NCBI RefSeq assembly: GCF_000235605.1 | Contig: NC_016584.1 | Location: forward strand, 4,756,001-4,820,000 | Direction: 5' to 3' | Length of the DNA stretch: 64,000 bases | Origin: Desulfosporosinus orientis DSM 765 | Lineage (GTDB): Bacteria > Bacillota > Desulfitobacteriia > Desulfitobacteriales > Desulfitobacteriaceae | In this document: positions 1 through 8,438 of the stretch, one piece after another | Position numbering within the stretch: the first letter of the stretch is position 1 | Layout of the letters: every line of letters begins with the position of its first letter | Program-made: the position numbers and the translations under genes | The notes under the pieces: generated by a model | Database searches by the model: none | What the model saw: the letters and a program-made list of their open reading frames with translations, nothing else | Told to the model about the DNA's origin: nothing

Positions 1-132
1 TTTAATTTTTTCTTTGGCTGCATCACCAGCAGGAGCTGCAGTATCTGCAGACTTTGTACCACAGCCAGAAATAACTAACAGCAATGATACAAGCAAAGTG
101 ATAAAAGCTGCACTTTTTCTTTTTAAGTTCAT
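1..132 (-). CDS. Lipoprotein, N-terminal part (runs off window)
   Basis: Only the first 44 codons are inside the window. They encode a basic N-terminus (MNLKRK), a hydrophobic stretch and a lipobox ending ISGC near residue 24, followed by an Ala/Thr/Ser-rich linker. This is a classic Gram-positive lipoprotein signal peptide, so the product should be anchored to the outer face of the membrane. Many such proteins are solute-binding subunits of ABC or similar transporters, but nothing in the visible part shows the substrate. The ATG is well placed behind a GGGAGGA ribosome site at about 142-149. A promoter and a hairpin lie upstream (listed separately). The signal peptide call is firm, the function open. 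Confidence 0.75.
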   Translation of the reverse strand, partial: MNLKRKSAAFITLLVSLLLVISGCGTKSADTAAPAGDAAKEKIK

Positions 133-219
133 CTCAATAATGTCCTCCCTTTTTCTTTCTCTGCGTTCATTTTTTAAGTAGTTGATTGAGTACTGTCACC
201 TCCTCTTGTGTTACAAGAA

Positions 220-253
220 AAGCTTTCCAGAGACTATCATCTCTAGAAAGCTT
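220..253 (-). terminator. Hairpin in the leader of the lipoprotein gene
   Basis: Fourteen-base arms (220-233 and 240-253, one mismatch) with a 6-nt loop. Read on the minus strand the hairpin is followed by TTTTCTTG. It lies between the promoter at 283-311 and the start codon at 132, so it resembles an intrinsic terminator or attenuator in a leader of about 145 nt. No known riboswitch core is recognisable. Confidence 0.5.
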
Positions 254-282
254 CGTTGCTAAATTACTACAGTACTAGTTAC

Positions 283-311
283 ATTATATTACCTCTAATT
301 ATAAATTACAA
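283..311 (-). promoter_or_regulatory. SigA-type promoter of the lipoprotein gene
   Basis: On the minus strand TTGTAA (306-311) and a perfect TATAAT (283-288) are separated by 17 bp, pointing towards the lipoprotein gene. Confidence 0.6.
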
Positions 312-419
312 TGATTTCTTACAGATGTAAATTCTGCTTCAGATAGTAGAAAACTGGTGTATTTTAAATTGATTCATAAAAATATTTTATAGAAGATTTC
401 CACAAAGCGCATTGGCAAT

Positions 420-484
420 GCCTCAGATACAGAAAAAGCATTTGCAAGCTCTAAGTGTGCAAATGCTTTTTCTGTATCTGAGGC
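420..484. repeat. Perfect 27-bp inverted repeat, 11-nt loop
   Basis: The arms 420-446 and 458-484 are exact reverse complements. The hairpin lies 18 bp after the stop codon of the LutB-like gene and probably acts as its terminator, perhaps for both strands. The run of five A/T sits inside the stem rather than after it, which is unusual for an intrinsic terminator. Confidence 0.7.
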
Positions 485-502
485 CATATTATCCTGAATA
501 AC

Positions 503-1711
503 TTATACTTTACCGTAGACAATTCGCTCGCGAAGCTCACCCATCATTGCGGGAACATTAATACTCATAGGGCACCGTTCAACACATCTGCCGCAGCGCA
601 GGCAAGAGTATGCCAGCGGTGCTGCCTTTTCCATTCCTCCAGCTACAAAAGCCGTCCAAACTGTACCTATGCCACCCATGTAGGTGTGCCCAAAATGACC
701 TGCTGTCACTTGAAAAACCGGACATTCGTACATACAGCCTCCGCAGCGCAGACAATGGAGGGCTTGGCTGAATGTTTCCTCTTGAGCCATATCCTTTCGT
801 CCATTATCCACAAAAATGACATAGAATTCTTTGGGACCGTGTGCCCCATAGGTGGTTACTTTTTCAATATCTCCCGTCTTGCTTGGTCCGCTGACAATAT
901 TAACATAACCGGGAACTCCGTATTGAGCATAACGCCAGGTAACTTCTGCTACTTTCATAGCATCCTGGAAGGTGGGTACTAATTTTTCCACACCAACCAT
1001 AACGATATGAACCGGAGGCGCCCCTGTAGCTAAACGGACATTTCCTTCGTTCTCAATGATAACCATGGCGCCGGTATCTGCTGCTACAACATTCGCTCCG
1101 CTGATGCCGACATCTGCTGTAAAATACTTTTCACGCAGGAAATCCTTTACTACTTTAACTTCTTCGGCAATATCAGGCGGTACTTCTTTATTGAAAAACT
1201 TCGTGAAAACTTCGGCAACCTGTTCACGGGGAACATGAATTGAAGGGGAAAGAATATGCATGGGACGTTCCTTACGCAATTGAAGTATGAACTCTCCCAA
1301 GTCCGTCTCCCAAACCTCATTGCCATTCTCTTCCAAGTACTCCCGCAAGTGCAATTCTTCGCCAAGCATGCTTTTCCCTTTGACAACGGTTTTGCCTTTG
1401 CCAATGATACCTAGAGCTAATTCAAGAGCAGCCTGATGGTCCTTAGCGTAAAATGCTTTTCCTTTATTGCGCTCCACAGAAGCCATAGCCTGCTCTAATA
1501 AGCTGTCTAAGTTAGCCATAGAGCCGCGCTTGATTTCTTGAACTTCCTCTGCCAGCGCAGGTGTGTGGGGAAAGCGTTCTAACGTTTCTGAAACTGTATT
1601 ACGATAAGAGGTTACCGCCCTTGAGATAGCGGTTCGAATGTTTTTATCCTCACTTGCTGCATCTAGGGACTTGGCATAATTCACAAAGTCCTTTCTTAAA
1701 TCCATGGTCAT
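503..1711 (-). CDS. LutB-like iron-sulfur protein (LUD domain + two 4Fe-4S motifs)
   Basis: The 402-residue protein has an N-terminal LUD (lactate-utilisation) domain over roughly residues 60-300, including the segment ISGANVVAADTGAMVIIENEGN. It ends with two CxxCxxCxxxCP clusters, Cys320/323/326/330 and Cys370/373/376/380, typical of 8Fe ferredoxin-like electron carriers. LutB-type proteins carry electrons from lactate or similar 2-hydroxyacids. The start overlaps the stop of the upstream CCG protein (ATGA) and sits 7 nt after GGGGGG, so the two genes are translationally coupled. A third partner (LutC or a flavin dehydrogenase) is not adjacent, although GlcD/GlcF genes lie at 23.7-26.4 kb. 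The family is firm; the exact substrate is not. Confidence 0.85.
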   Translation of the reverse strand: MTMDLRKDFVNYAKSLDAASEDKNIRTAISRAVTSYRNTVSETLERFPHTPALAEEVQEIKRGSMANLDSLLEQAMASVERNKGKAFYAKDHQAALELALGIIGKGKTVVKGKSMLGEELHLREYLEENGNEVWETDLGEFILQLRKERPMHILSPSIHVPREQVAEVFTKFFNKEVPPDIAEEVKVVKDFLREKYFTADVGISGANVVAADTGAMVIIENEGNVRLATGAPPVHIVMVGVEKLVPTFQDAMKVAEVTWRYAQYGVPGYVNIVSGPSKTGDIEKVTTYGAHGPKEFYVIFVDNGRKDMAQEETFSQALHCLRCGGCMYECPVFQVTAGHFGHTYMGGIGTVWTAFVAGGMEKAAPLAYSCLRCGRCVERCPMSINVPAMMGELRERIVYGKV

Positions 1712-2688
1712 GCATTAACCCCCCTGTATAGGAATTCGATTAAATCCTCAATGACTGCCGAATCTCCTTTGGCTAGTCCACCTTCCAGAGCTGACAAACA
1801 ATAGGGACAAGACGTTAATATATGTTCTGAGCCGCTTTCCTTCAATTCAACGACTCGTCGGCCGCCAATAACATGAGATAACTCTGGGAACAACATTTTA
1901 ATGGGCCCGCCGCAGCACGAAGTCCATTCTCGATTCATAGGCGCCTCTTTAACCTCCGCCCCGACGCTTACCAAAATATCTCTTAATTCCTGATGAATAC
2001 CCAATTCACGAGCCAGCCGACATGAGTCATGAATGACTACCGAATCTCCCGAGGAAATTTTGCTCAATTTATCTCTTCGCTCCCAAATGAGATCAACATA
2101 AGTGCGAATTTCAAAATCAAATCCCTCAACCATTTTCGGATAAATAAACTTAAAAACTTCAGCAGCATGAGGAGATAAGCAGACAATGGTCTTGGCACCG
2201 CTTTTCTTAATCACATCAACCACTCGCTTAACATAATCCTTCATATCTTTCATATAACCTAATTCATAGAGCAAAGCCCCGCTGTACAGTTCCTCGTTCC
2301 CTGAATAACAAAACTCATACCCTAATCCTTGAAGAACTTTTGCTGCTTTAAAACAAACGGAGTTATACCTCTCCTTATCCTTTGCAAGAACTGAAGCATA
2401 CATTTTCTCGGGGCTAATCCCAGTTTTATTCAATATGTTTCGTGCGCCCATCATCATTGAAAACATTTTGCTGCCCTGATCAAGATGAGTAATGGTCTTG
2501 ACCAAAGAATCAATAAAAGGCAGCATTTGATATTCCCCGCCTGTGTAAAAAAGCAGCTCTCCTTTTGCCGGCAATTTAAGATCCTTTGCCCAAGAGGCAA
2601 CCTCAGAACCTTTTAAAGCCAGCGGACTGCCATGTTTAATAATATTTTCACTTATCACATCAAGTACCATTGGCATTTTCGTTTCCAA
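1708..2688 (-). CDS. CCG-domain (Fe-S)-binding protein, LutA/HdrB-like
   Basis: 326 residues. The C-terminal half contains one complete CCG cysteine-rich domain: HDSC near residue 221, CCGGP near 259 and SCPYC near 295. This fold binds a 4Fe-4S centre in LutA, GlpC, GlcF and heterodisulfide reductase B subunits. The N-terminal half looks like a degenerate first CCG repeat, with isolated cysteines but no CC pair. Translation probably begins at TTG, since a GGGGAGGA site lies about 11 nt upstream, whereas the first ATG would be 23 nt away. It is the first gene of a two-gene operon with the LutB-like protein and probably forms an electron-transfer complex with it. Confidence 0.8.
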   Translation of the reverse strand: METKMPMVLDVISENIIKHGSPLALKGSEVASWAKDLKLPAKGELLFYTGGEYQMLPFIDSLVKTITHLDQGSKMFSMMMGARNILNKTGISPEKMYASVLAKDKERYNSVCFKAAKVLQGLGYEFCYSGNEELYSGALLYELGYMKDMKDYVKRVVDVIKKSGAKTIVCLSPHAAEVFKFIYPKMVEGFDFEIRTYVDLIWERRDKLSKISSGDSVVIHDSCRLARELGIHQELRDILVSVGAEVKEAPMNREWTSCCGGPIKMLFPELSHVIGGRRVVELKESGSEHILTSCPYCLSALEGGLAKGDSAVIEDLIEFLYRGVNA

Positions 2689-2767
2689 AACCCAACACGT
2701 CCTCCCCTAATATACTGCAGTTTAAATGCTAATTTTTTATACTTTAAGCATTTTTCTCCAATAGAAA

Positions 2768-2794
2768 GCGCGCATCGAATTCCTCTTAGCGCGC
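2768..2794. repeat. GCGCGC inverted repeat in the 2689-3085 gap
   Basis: Two GCGCGC arms separated by 15 nt lie upstream of the CCG-protein gene. This could be an operator or leader hairpin. The rest of the 2689-3003 intergenic stretch is AT-rich; I see no gene in it. Confidence 0.3.
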
Positions 2795-3003
2795 CATCAT
2801 TATTTACTCTAACTTAAAAACCGTTTAGCTGCACATATTTAATTATAATAAAAATCAATATGAAAGTAACCCTTTTCATGCATTGTATTTTGTATTCCTG
2901 TCTTAAAACAAACAATGCTCAAAAGTTTCATTATTTTTATATTTTTGCGTATAATAAATTTTGGAATTCGCTCATTCTCCACAGAATTCTTTTATTCGAT
3001 TTC

Positions 3004-3032
3004 TTGACAAGCAGTTTAATGACGTTTATTGT
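3004..3032 (+). promoter_or_regulatory. SigA-type promoter of the M23 peptidase/bactofilin operon
   Basis: Consensus TTGACA (3004-3009), 17-bp spacer, TATTGT (3027-3032). It is followed 40-50 bp later by a TGGAGGA ribosome site at 3074-3080 and the ATG at 3086. Confidence 0.65.
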
Positions 3033-3085
3033 ACACTTAATAAAGGAGAGAAAATTATATTAACCAATTCCTCTGGAGGAATCAA

Positions 3086-3994
3086 ATGAAGGACAAATAC
3101 ACCATTATTTTTATTCCACCCGATCATTCGAGCACACGTCAGTTTCAGATCTCTAGGCTTGGAAAAAAGTATCTTTACCTTGGCTTGTTTGTAGTAAGTA
3201 TGATATTTATTGGATTGCTTGCCGGGAATCTCTATTTAAACTATTATCTAAGAGAACTTCAACCTACCATTGATCACATTACTCAGCTTCAATCAACTAT
3301 TGAAGAGCGGGATCGAGAAATCACCGACTTAAACCAAAAATCTACTCAAATAAATGAAGATCTAACAAAAATTACAGAGTTAGAAGACAAACTTTCTTCA
3401 ATTTTACAAATACATCCGACTTCCCTCAGCCGTGGTATTAGCTCCGACACTCCCAACTATATATTGACCAAGCCTGCTGTCCTAACCCCTGACCAAAAAA
3501 TCAAGAGTCTGGGAGAACATCTAAGTCTTTTAGAAGGATATTATGAAGCGGCTGTCCAGCAAAAGGAAAGACTTGACCACACGCCCAATATCTTGCCAGC
3601 AGAAGGAGAAATCACATCATCCTTCGGTTATCGCAAAAACCCCTTTGGTGGGTGGTCAAATGAATTTCACAATGGAATTGATATTGCCTGTTACTATGGA
3701 ACCCCTGTTTTAGCCACAGCCGACGGAGTTGTCACTTTTGCCGGTCGGAACCCTATTTACGGACTTAGAATTGACATAGACCATGGTAATGGAGTAACCA
3801 CCTTTTACGGACATAATTCCCGTCTTCTTGTTAAAGAGGGTGATCAAGTGAAGCGCTATGACCTTATCGCCTACAGTGGTAATTCCGGACGAAGTACTGG
3901 AGCTCATCTCCATTACGGAACCATTGTTAATGGAAAAAATGTTGATCCTTTATCGTTTACAATAATTACAAAGGAGACTCAAGGAAATGTTTAA
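3086..3994 (+). CDS. Membrane-anchored M23 family metallopeptidase
   Basis: 302 residues. A short cytoplasmic N-terminus is followed by one membrane segment (about 28-50). Next come about 60 residues of predicted coiled coil (LQSTIEERDREITDLNQK and on) and a C-terminal LytM/M23 domain (about 176-290). The zinc and catalytic signature is present: HNGID near the domain start and HLHYG near the end. Such enzymes cut peptidoglycan cross-links or act as scaffolds for amidases; the coiled coil resembles that of EnvC/SpoIIQ-like proteins. The gene overlaps the following bactofilin gene by 8 nt, a pairing seen repeatedly and thought to link cell shape to wall remodelling. The specific peptide bond cut cannot be read from sequence. 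Confidence 0.85.
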   Translation: MKDKYTIIFIPPDHSSTRQFQISRLGKKYLYLGLFVVSMIFIGLLAGNLYLNYYLRELQPTIDHITQLQSTIEERDREITDLNQKSTQINEDLTKITELEDKLSSILQIHPTSLSRGISSDTPNYILTKPAVLTPDQKIKSLGEHLSLLEGYYEAAVQQKERLDHTPNILPAEGEITSSFGYRKNPFGGWSNEFHNGIDIACYYGTPVLATADGVVTFAGRNPIYGLRIDIDHGNGVTTFYGHNSRLLVKEGDQVKRYDLIAYSGNSGRSTGAHLHYGTIVNGKNVDPLSFTIITKETQGNV

Positions 3995-4418
3995 AAAGCT
4001 TTCGACCCCTCAACATAGCGGAGACACAACCCTCATTGCGGCAGAGTGTCAAATTAATGGCTCTATTTCCATTAATGGAAATGCAAGAATTGATGGTAAT
4101 ATTGAAGGAACGATTCAGGCAACCGGCGACTTGATGATTGGTGCAACTGCCTATTTAAAGGCAGATATTGAGGCTGCTACTGTATGTATTGCCGGAGAGG
4201 TCCATGGTAACATCAAAACAACGGATCTTCTGGAATTAAATTCCACAGCGCGTTTATATGGAGATATTAGCACAAGACAATTTAAGGTTGATCAAGGTGC
4301 CCAGTTTACGGGCAGAAGTCAACTCCTTGAAGAGCCGGCTCCCCCTCTCATTGTTCATGAAACCGGCAAAGAATCCCGCCCGGCCAAGGAATCCAAAAAA
4401 GCTTCATCACGAGCTTAA
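3987..4418 (+). CDS. Bactofilin
   Basis: 143 residues with the bactofilin (DUF583) beta-helix core from about residue 12 to 110: repeated short strands such as INGSISINGNARIDGNIEGTI and GEVHGNIKTTD. The ends are disordered, and the C-terminus is Pro/Lys/Ser-rich. Bactofilins polymerise into nucleotide-independent filaments that position wall enzymes. The start overlaps the end of the M23 peptidase and follows a CAAGGAA site, so the two are co-translated. A strong terminator follows immediately. Confidence 0.88.
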   Translation: MFKKLSTPQHSGDTTLIAAECQINGSISINGNARIDGNIEGTIQATGDLMIGATAYLKADIEAATVCIAGEVHGNIKTTDLLELNSTARLYGDISTRQFKVDQGAQFTGRSQLLEEPAPPLIVHETGKESRPAKESKKASSRA

Positions 4419-4422
4419 AGAC

Positions 4423-4464
4423 AAAGGACCGTTTACCCATCACTTCGATAAACGGTCCTTTTCT
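4423..4464 (+). terminator. Rho-independent terminator after bactofilin
   Basis: Thirteen-base perfect arms (4423-4435, 4449-4461) containing GGACCGTT, followed by TTTTC. Confidence 0.8.
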
Positions 4465-4479
4465 TACCTGAAAAAAACA

Positions 4480-5030
4480 TCCTGATAGGGGGTCCACCTT
4501 CTGTCTGGCTCTGGAGCGGAGCGCTTTTTTCGCTATGTTAATCCGTGCGAAGACCGTGTCTTCGTCGTACAGCACGCGTCTGCGAGTTCCGCCGCTGCCT
4601 CGCTGGACGGTTCGCGAACCGTCGGCGCTCGTCTTAGCGCGGCTCCACTGACGCATCCACTTAGCTGAAAAAGCGCTCCTCCTGCCTGTTTATTGGGAGC
4701 GGAAGGGGACGGGTTAGGTTTTGCGAATCTTTAAGCATTTTTCGTCATCTGCTGGTGCTGCGACAGCGGCATGGCAGGCTACCCTGAAAAAAGACCTCAA
4801 AAGCATGCCCGAAGAACACCAGACCCGAAAGCAAGGGCAGCTTCATCCACAGGAGCGAACCCATTGCATGGAGAGGCGGTAAAAGCCCACAAGACGGCGC
4901 GGGGGAACGGAGCCACAGGTTAACATCAGGTACTACCCGAAGGTTTGGCGGAGTCCCGCGCCGGCGAGTGGGCGAGCCTCGGAGTGCTGCGGTGAGCGGA
5001 TGTGGTGAAGCTGTCCGACCCAAAGGAACC
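4480..5030. other. GC-rich, hairpin-rich region without a gene
   Basis: About 550 bp between the bactofilin terminator and leuA are clearly richer in G+C than the flanks. The open frames here have no family resemblance and no ribosome sites. Many strong inverted repeats are visible: CGAAGAC-cgt-GTCTTCG near 4548-4564, an 18-bp perfect palindrome GACGGTTCGCGAACCGTC near 4609-4626, and GCGCT-cgtctt-AGCGC just after it. This could be a structured non-coding RNA, the remnant of a mobile element, or a dispersed repeat. I cannot identify it. Confidence 0.5.
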
Positions 5031-5035
5031 TATTC

Positions 5036-6526
5036 TTACTTTTCCAAAGCATTAATATAAGCTTTAGCCGATGCTTCAATAATATCCGTGGAAAAGCCTT
5101 TGCCCACAACGAGGCGGCCATCCTCATAACGCAATTTGACCGTAGCTTCTCCCAATGCCTCGCTGCTTCGAGTCACTGATTTAAGAGTATAATCCTCAAG
5201 GGTTGCTCGGTTTCCTGTTATCCGGTCAATAGTGTTAAATAGAGCATTCACTGGACCATTACCGCAGGCGGCATCCGTCAAGGGTTTTCCTTCAATCTCC
5301 AAGGTCACAGTAGCCGTTGCCATTTCAATGCCATTGGTTGTAATGGACATACTCTGTAATACGATCCCCTGAGCTGCACTTCCCGAATCTCCCATCAAAA
5401 CATAGAGATCCTGGTCAAAAACTTCTTTCTTCAAATCTGCCAATTGCAAAAACCGTTGATAAATGTCATCCAGCTGAGCTCCTTCTACCTGGTATCCCAA
5501 TTCCTCTAAACGATGCTTCAAGGCATGTCTCCCGGACCTGGCGGTAAGGCTTATAATATTTTGAGCCACCCCAATGGTTTCAGGCTGAATAATTTCATAA
5601 GTCTCCCGGTCCTTAAGAACTCCATCTTGATGAATACCCGAGGCATGATTAAAGGCATTAGCTCCGACAATAGCTTTGTGATCCGGTACCGTCACTCCCG
5701 TTATTCTGGAAACCAGCCTGCTGGTTGCCGATATCTCACGGGTGTTTACACGACTTTCCACCCCATAACCGTCACGACGAGTATAGATTGACATAATCAC
5801 CTCTTCGAGAGAAGTATTCCCGGCTCGTTCGCCGATACCATTGATAGTTCCTTCTACTTGACTTGCTCCAGCTTTGATGCCTGCCAAAGAGTTTGCTGTG
5901 GCCATTCCTAGATCATTATGGCAGTGGACACTCACAATGGCCTGATCAATATTTTTTACATTCTTAATTACTGATCCAATCAGTTCTCCATATTCCCAAG
6001 GACTGGCATAGCCCACGGTATCGGGAATATTAACTACAGTAGCCCCTGCAGATATCACGCTTTCAATGACTCTCGCCAAGAACATGGGATCACTTCGAAA
6101 AGCATCCTCTGCATAAAACTCAACATCACTAACATACTTTTTGGCATATTTAACAGCCGCAACTGCCTGTTCCACCACTTGATCCGGACTTAGTTTCAAT
6201 TTCTTTTCCATGTGCACAGGGGATACCCCTATGCCCGTATGGATTCGTGGATATTCTGCTTTGCGCAGGGCCTCAGCACAAAGATCAATATCCGGCGCCA
6301 CCGCTCTTGTTAACCCACAGATTATCACTCCTTTGAGTTCTTTAGCAATGGTTCGGACGGATTCCATATCTCCGGGAGATGATGCCGGAAAGCCTGCTTC
6401 AATAATATCGACACCCAGTTTAACTAGTTGTTGGCCTATCTCCATTTTTTCCTTGACATTTAGTGTAATCCCCAAGGATTGCTCCCCATCTCTGAGAGTG
6501 GTGTCAAATACATATAATCGACGCAT
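5036..6526 (-). CDS. leuA: 2-isopropylmalate synthase
   Basis: 496 residues, usual length for type-1 LeuA. It condenses acetyl-CoA with 2-oxoisovalerate, the first committed step of leucine synthesis. The N-terminal HMGL-like TIM barrel has TTLRDGEQSLG at residues 9-19, EAGFPASS near 42-49 and the metal-binding VHCHNDLGMA near 200-209. The C-terminal half (about 380-496) is the LeuA allosteric domain that binds leucine. The ATG follows AGGAGGAATT. The gene sits alone behind a T-box leader with a leucine codon, which supports the biosynthetic assignment over citramalate or homocitrate synthase. No leuB/C/D genes follow in the window. Confidence 0.93.
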   Translation of the reverse strand: MRRLYVFDTTLRDGEQSLGITLNVKEKMEIGQQLVKLGVDIIEAGFPASSPGDMESVRTIAKELKGVIICGLTRAVAPDIDLCAEALRKAEYPRIHTGIGVSPVHMEKKLKLSPDQVVEQAVAAVKYAKKYVSDVEFYAEDAFRSDPMFLARVIESVISAGATVVNIPDTVGYASPWEYGELIGSVIKNVKNIDQAIVSVHCHNDLGMATANSLAGIKAGASQVEGTINGIGERAGNTSLEEVIMSIYTRRDGYGVESRVNTREISATSRLVSRITGVTVPDHKAIVGANAFNHASGIHQDGVLKDRETYEIIQPETIGVAQNIISLTARSGRHALKHRLEELGYQVEGAQLDDIYQRFLQLADLKKEVFDQDLYVLMGDSGSAAQGIVLQSMSITTNGIEMATATVTLEIEGKPLTDAACGNGPVNALFNTIDRITGNRATLEDYTLKSVTRSSEALGEATVKLRYEDGRLVVGKGFSTDIIEASAKAYINALEK

Positions 6527-6540
6527 ATCTAAATTCCTCC

Positions 6541-6868
6541 TTAAAAAATCAATAAACCCTTCGTCTCTCTGATTGAGACGAAGGGTTATTTCGCGGTACC
6601 ACTCAAATTGACAACTATATTATAGCCGTCTTCTCTGCAGATACGGGAGTTATCGATCCTCGTCGTTCGGGATCAATTCATCCGATATCCCCTTCCTTTT
6701 AACGGTGGAAGCTCCGTCCGAGCCTACTTTAACTAATTTCGGTCGGCTACTCAAGGAAGAGTTCCAAACTCCAGCCATTATTGCCTTTCACCAGCCGGCA
6801 ATTCTCTAAAAACGGCAACTGAGAATGTACTATTTCCTCTCATCGTCATTTTGACTTTTACATTTTTA
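6541..6868 (-). promoter_or_regulatory. T-box leader (tRNA-Leu responsive) of leuA
   Basis: On the minus strand the leader contains the T-box core GAGTGGTACCGCG (about 6592-6604). Upstream is a specifier loop GGAACTC whose CTC codon (6759-6761) decodes leucine, with AGAGAATTGCC and GCTGGTGAAAGGC elements before it. The alternative terminator hairpin AACCCTTCGTCTC/GAGACGAAGGGTT lies at 6555-6587 and is followed by a T-rich stretch 15 nt from the leuA ribosome site. Uncharged tRNA-Leu should stabilise the antiterminator and switch leuA on. Confidence 0.93.
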
Positions 6869-6871
6869 ATT

Positions 6872-6899
6872 ATTTTACACTACTTTTTCCTAATGTCAA
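6872..6899 (-). promoter_or_regulatory. Promoter of the leuA T-box leader
   Basis: TTGACA (6894-6899), 16-bp spacer and TAAAAT (6872-6877) on the minus strand. It begins only 5 bp after the stop of the MFS gene. Confidence 0.7.
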
Positions 6900-6903
6900 G
6901 ATA

Positions 6904-8310
6904 TTAATTCGATTTTGCATAACTTTTTCGATTATAGGATATGAGTGCTGCAACAAATGCAATACCCATTGCCACTAACATCACTGAATGGTATGCCGAC
7001 ATAAAGCCTTGCACTTGGCTAGGCTGTGGCAAGGTAACACCACCCCAGACATCAAACAGAGAGACGGAGAACGCTATCCCGATAACCATTCCTAAGTTTC
7101 GTACCAAGCTATTAATTCCTCCTGCGATACTCAGCTTTTGGGGAGGCACAGAACTCATGACACTGCTGTTATTGGGAGACTGAAACATCCCTGATCCCAA
7201 ACCCATTAAGATGGGACCGGGAATAATTCTAATAAAACTGGCTGTGGCCGGGAGAGTAGAAAAATAGAATAAGCCCAATGAAGAAATGGCCAAACCACTG
7301 GTTGTAAGGATGATCGGTCCAAATTTGTCAGAAGCATGTCCACTGACAGGAGCAACAAATACCATGACCATTGGAAAGACCATTAACATTAAGCCAACCT
7401 GAGTAGGTTTATAATGAAGTATCCCCTGCAAATAAAAAGGCAGGAGCATGTTATTGGCAAACATCGCAACAAATGAGAGCCCTCCTGAAAGATTCCCTAT
7501 TAAGAAGGGACGGTTGCGAAAAAGTGATAAATCAATCATAGGATGCTGTACTCTGCGTTCAGTGAAAACGAACCCCACCAAAGATACTATACCTAAGACT
7601 AAAGAAGCCAAAACAGGAACGCTTAACCATCCCCAAGATTCACCGTTGGTAATCCCTAAAAGCAGGAAAATCATCCCAAATGTAAAGGCAAAGGCCCCAG
7701 TGAAATCGAAACTCTCGTTATCTTTGCTCGGTAAATCTTTAGGTAAAATAAAGCAAGCAGCAAAATACCCTATTATGCCGATGGGAAGATTGATAAAAAA
7801 GATTGCGCGCCAACTCGTGAAACCAATCAATAATCCCCCCAGCGCCGGCCCAGTCAGTGATCCTAGGGCTACAACGCTCCCGGTAAACCCAAGAGCTCTG
7901 CCCCGTTCCTTCGGCGGGAAAATGGCTGTAATAATCGCAGCGCTGTTAGACATTAACATAGATGCTCCCACAGCTTGCAACACTCTAGTCCCAACAAGGA
8001 ACCATATATTTTGGGCGAAACCGCATAAAACCGACCCCATGGTAAACATGACAAATCCAAGAGTATAGATTTTTTTACGTCCGAACATGTCAGCAATCCT
8101 ACCAAAAACCGGCAATAGACTGGTAATCGTCAAAAGATAGGCACTTACCACCCATTGCAGAGTCGTAAGATCTGAATGAAACTGACCGGATATGGTAGGC
8201 AATGCTACGTTTACAATACTGCTGTCTAAAGTGGCCATAAACGTTCCAATTGCTACAGTCGCTAGGACATACCAGCGATAATTTTGTGACGTTTTAATTG
8301 CATCCAACAT
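6904..8310 (-). CDS. MFS drug exporter, DHA2 (EmrB/QacA) family
   Basis: 468 residues with about 14 hydrophobic segments. The family signatures are visible: LDSSIVNVALP in helix 1 (motif D1), GRIADMFGRKK between helices 2 and 3 (motif A), and GSLTGPALGGLL in helix 5 (motif C of antiporters). DHA2 proteins expel drugs or other amphiphilic compounds by proton antiport. The ATG follows GGAGGAG. The gene has its own promoter and lies downstream of the TetR-controlled ABC operon, separated from it by a terminator. It may therefore be co-selected rather than co-transcribed with that efflux system. The substrate is unknown. Confidence 0.88.
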   Translation of the reverse strand: MLDAIKTSQNYRWYVLATVAIGTFMATLDSSIVNVALPTISGQFHSDLTTLQWVVSAYLLTITSLLPVFGRIADMFGRKKIYTLGFVMFTMGSVLCGFAQNIWFLVGTRVLQAVGASMLMSNSAAIITAIFPPKERGRALGFTGSVVALGSLTGPALGGLLIGFTSWRAIFFINLPIGIIGYFAACFILPKDLPSKDNESFDFTGAFAFTFGMIFLLLGITNGESWGWLSVPVLASLVLGIVSLVGFVFTERRVQHPMIDLSLFRNRPFLIGNLSGGLSFVAMFANNMLLPFYLQGILHYKPTQVGLMLMVFPMVMVFVAPVSGHASDKFGPIILTTSGLAISSLGLFYFSTLPATASFIRIIPGPILMGLGSGMFQSPNNSSVMSSVPPQKLSIAGGINSLVRNLGMVIGIAFSVSLFDVWGGVTLPQPSQVQGFMSAYHSVMLVAMGIAFVAALISYNRKSYAKSN

Positions 8311-8403
8311 ACTTCTTCTCCTCCGAACATCTGCACTGAGATTCTAAAAAAAACTGTAATGACTTTAGTCTAATGCTATAACTATAGTTGTCTTGACTAC
8401 TAC

Positions 8404-8432
8404 ATTATACCAAGTCGCTCTAAAATCTTCAA
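8404..8432 (-). promoter_or_regulatory. Promoter of the MFS exporter
   Basis: On the minus strand TTGAAG (8427-8432), 17 bp, TATAAT (8404-8409). A short AACTATAGTT palindrome lies just downstream and could be an operator. Confidence 0.6.
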
Positions 8433-8438
8433 TTAAAA

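Noticed and set aside
2860-3063. 67-codon frame before the M23 peptidase
   Set aside because: AT-rich, no ribosome site, and it overlaps the promoter of the next gene.
4540-5030. Group II intron or IscB-associated RNA in the GC-rich gap
   Set aside because: A GTGCG start-like sequence occurs, but no domain V hairpin, reverse transcriptase or IscB gene could be found; left as unidentified.
4745-5127. Minus-strand frames in the GC-rich gap before leuA
   Set aside because: Arg/Pro/Ser-rich composition typical of GC-rich non-coding DNA, no ribosome site, no family resemblance.
7448-8068. 206-codon plus-strand frame opposite the MFS gene
   Set aside because: Antisense shadow of the conserved membrane helices; the MFS frame carries all family motifs.
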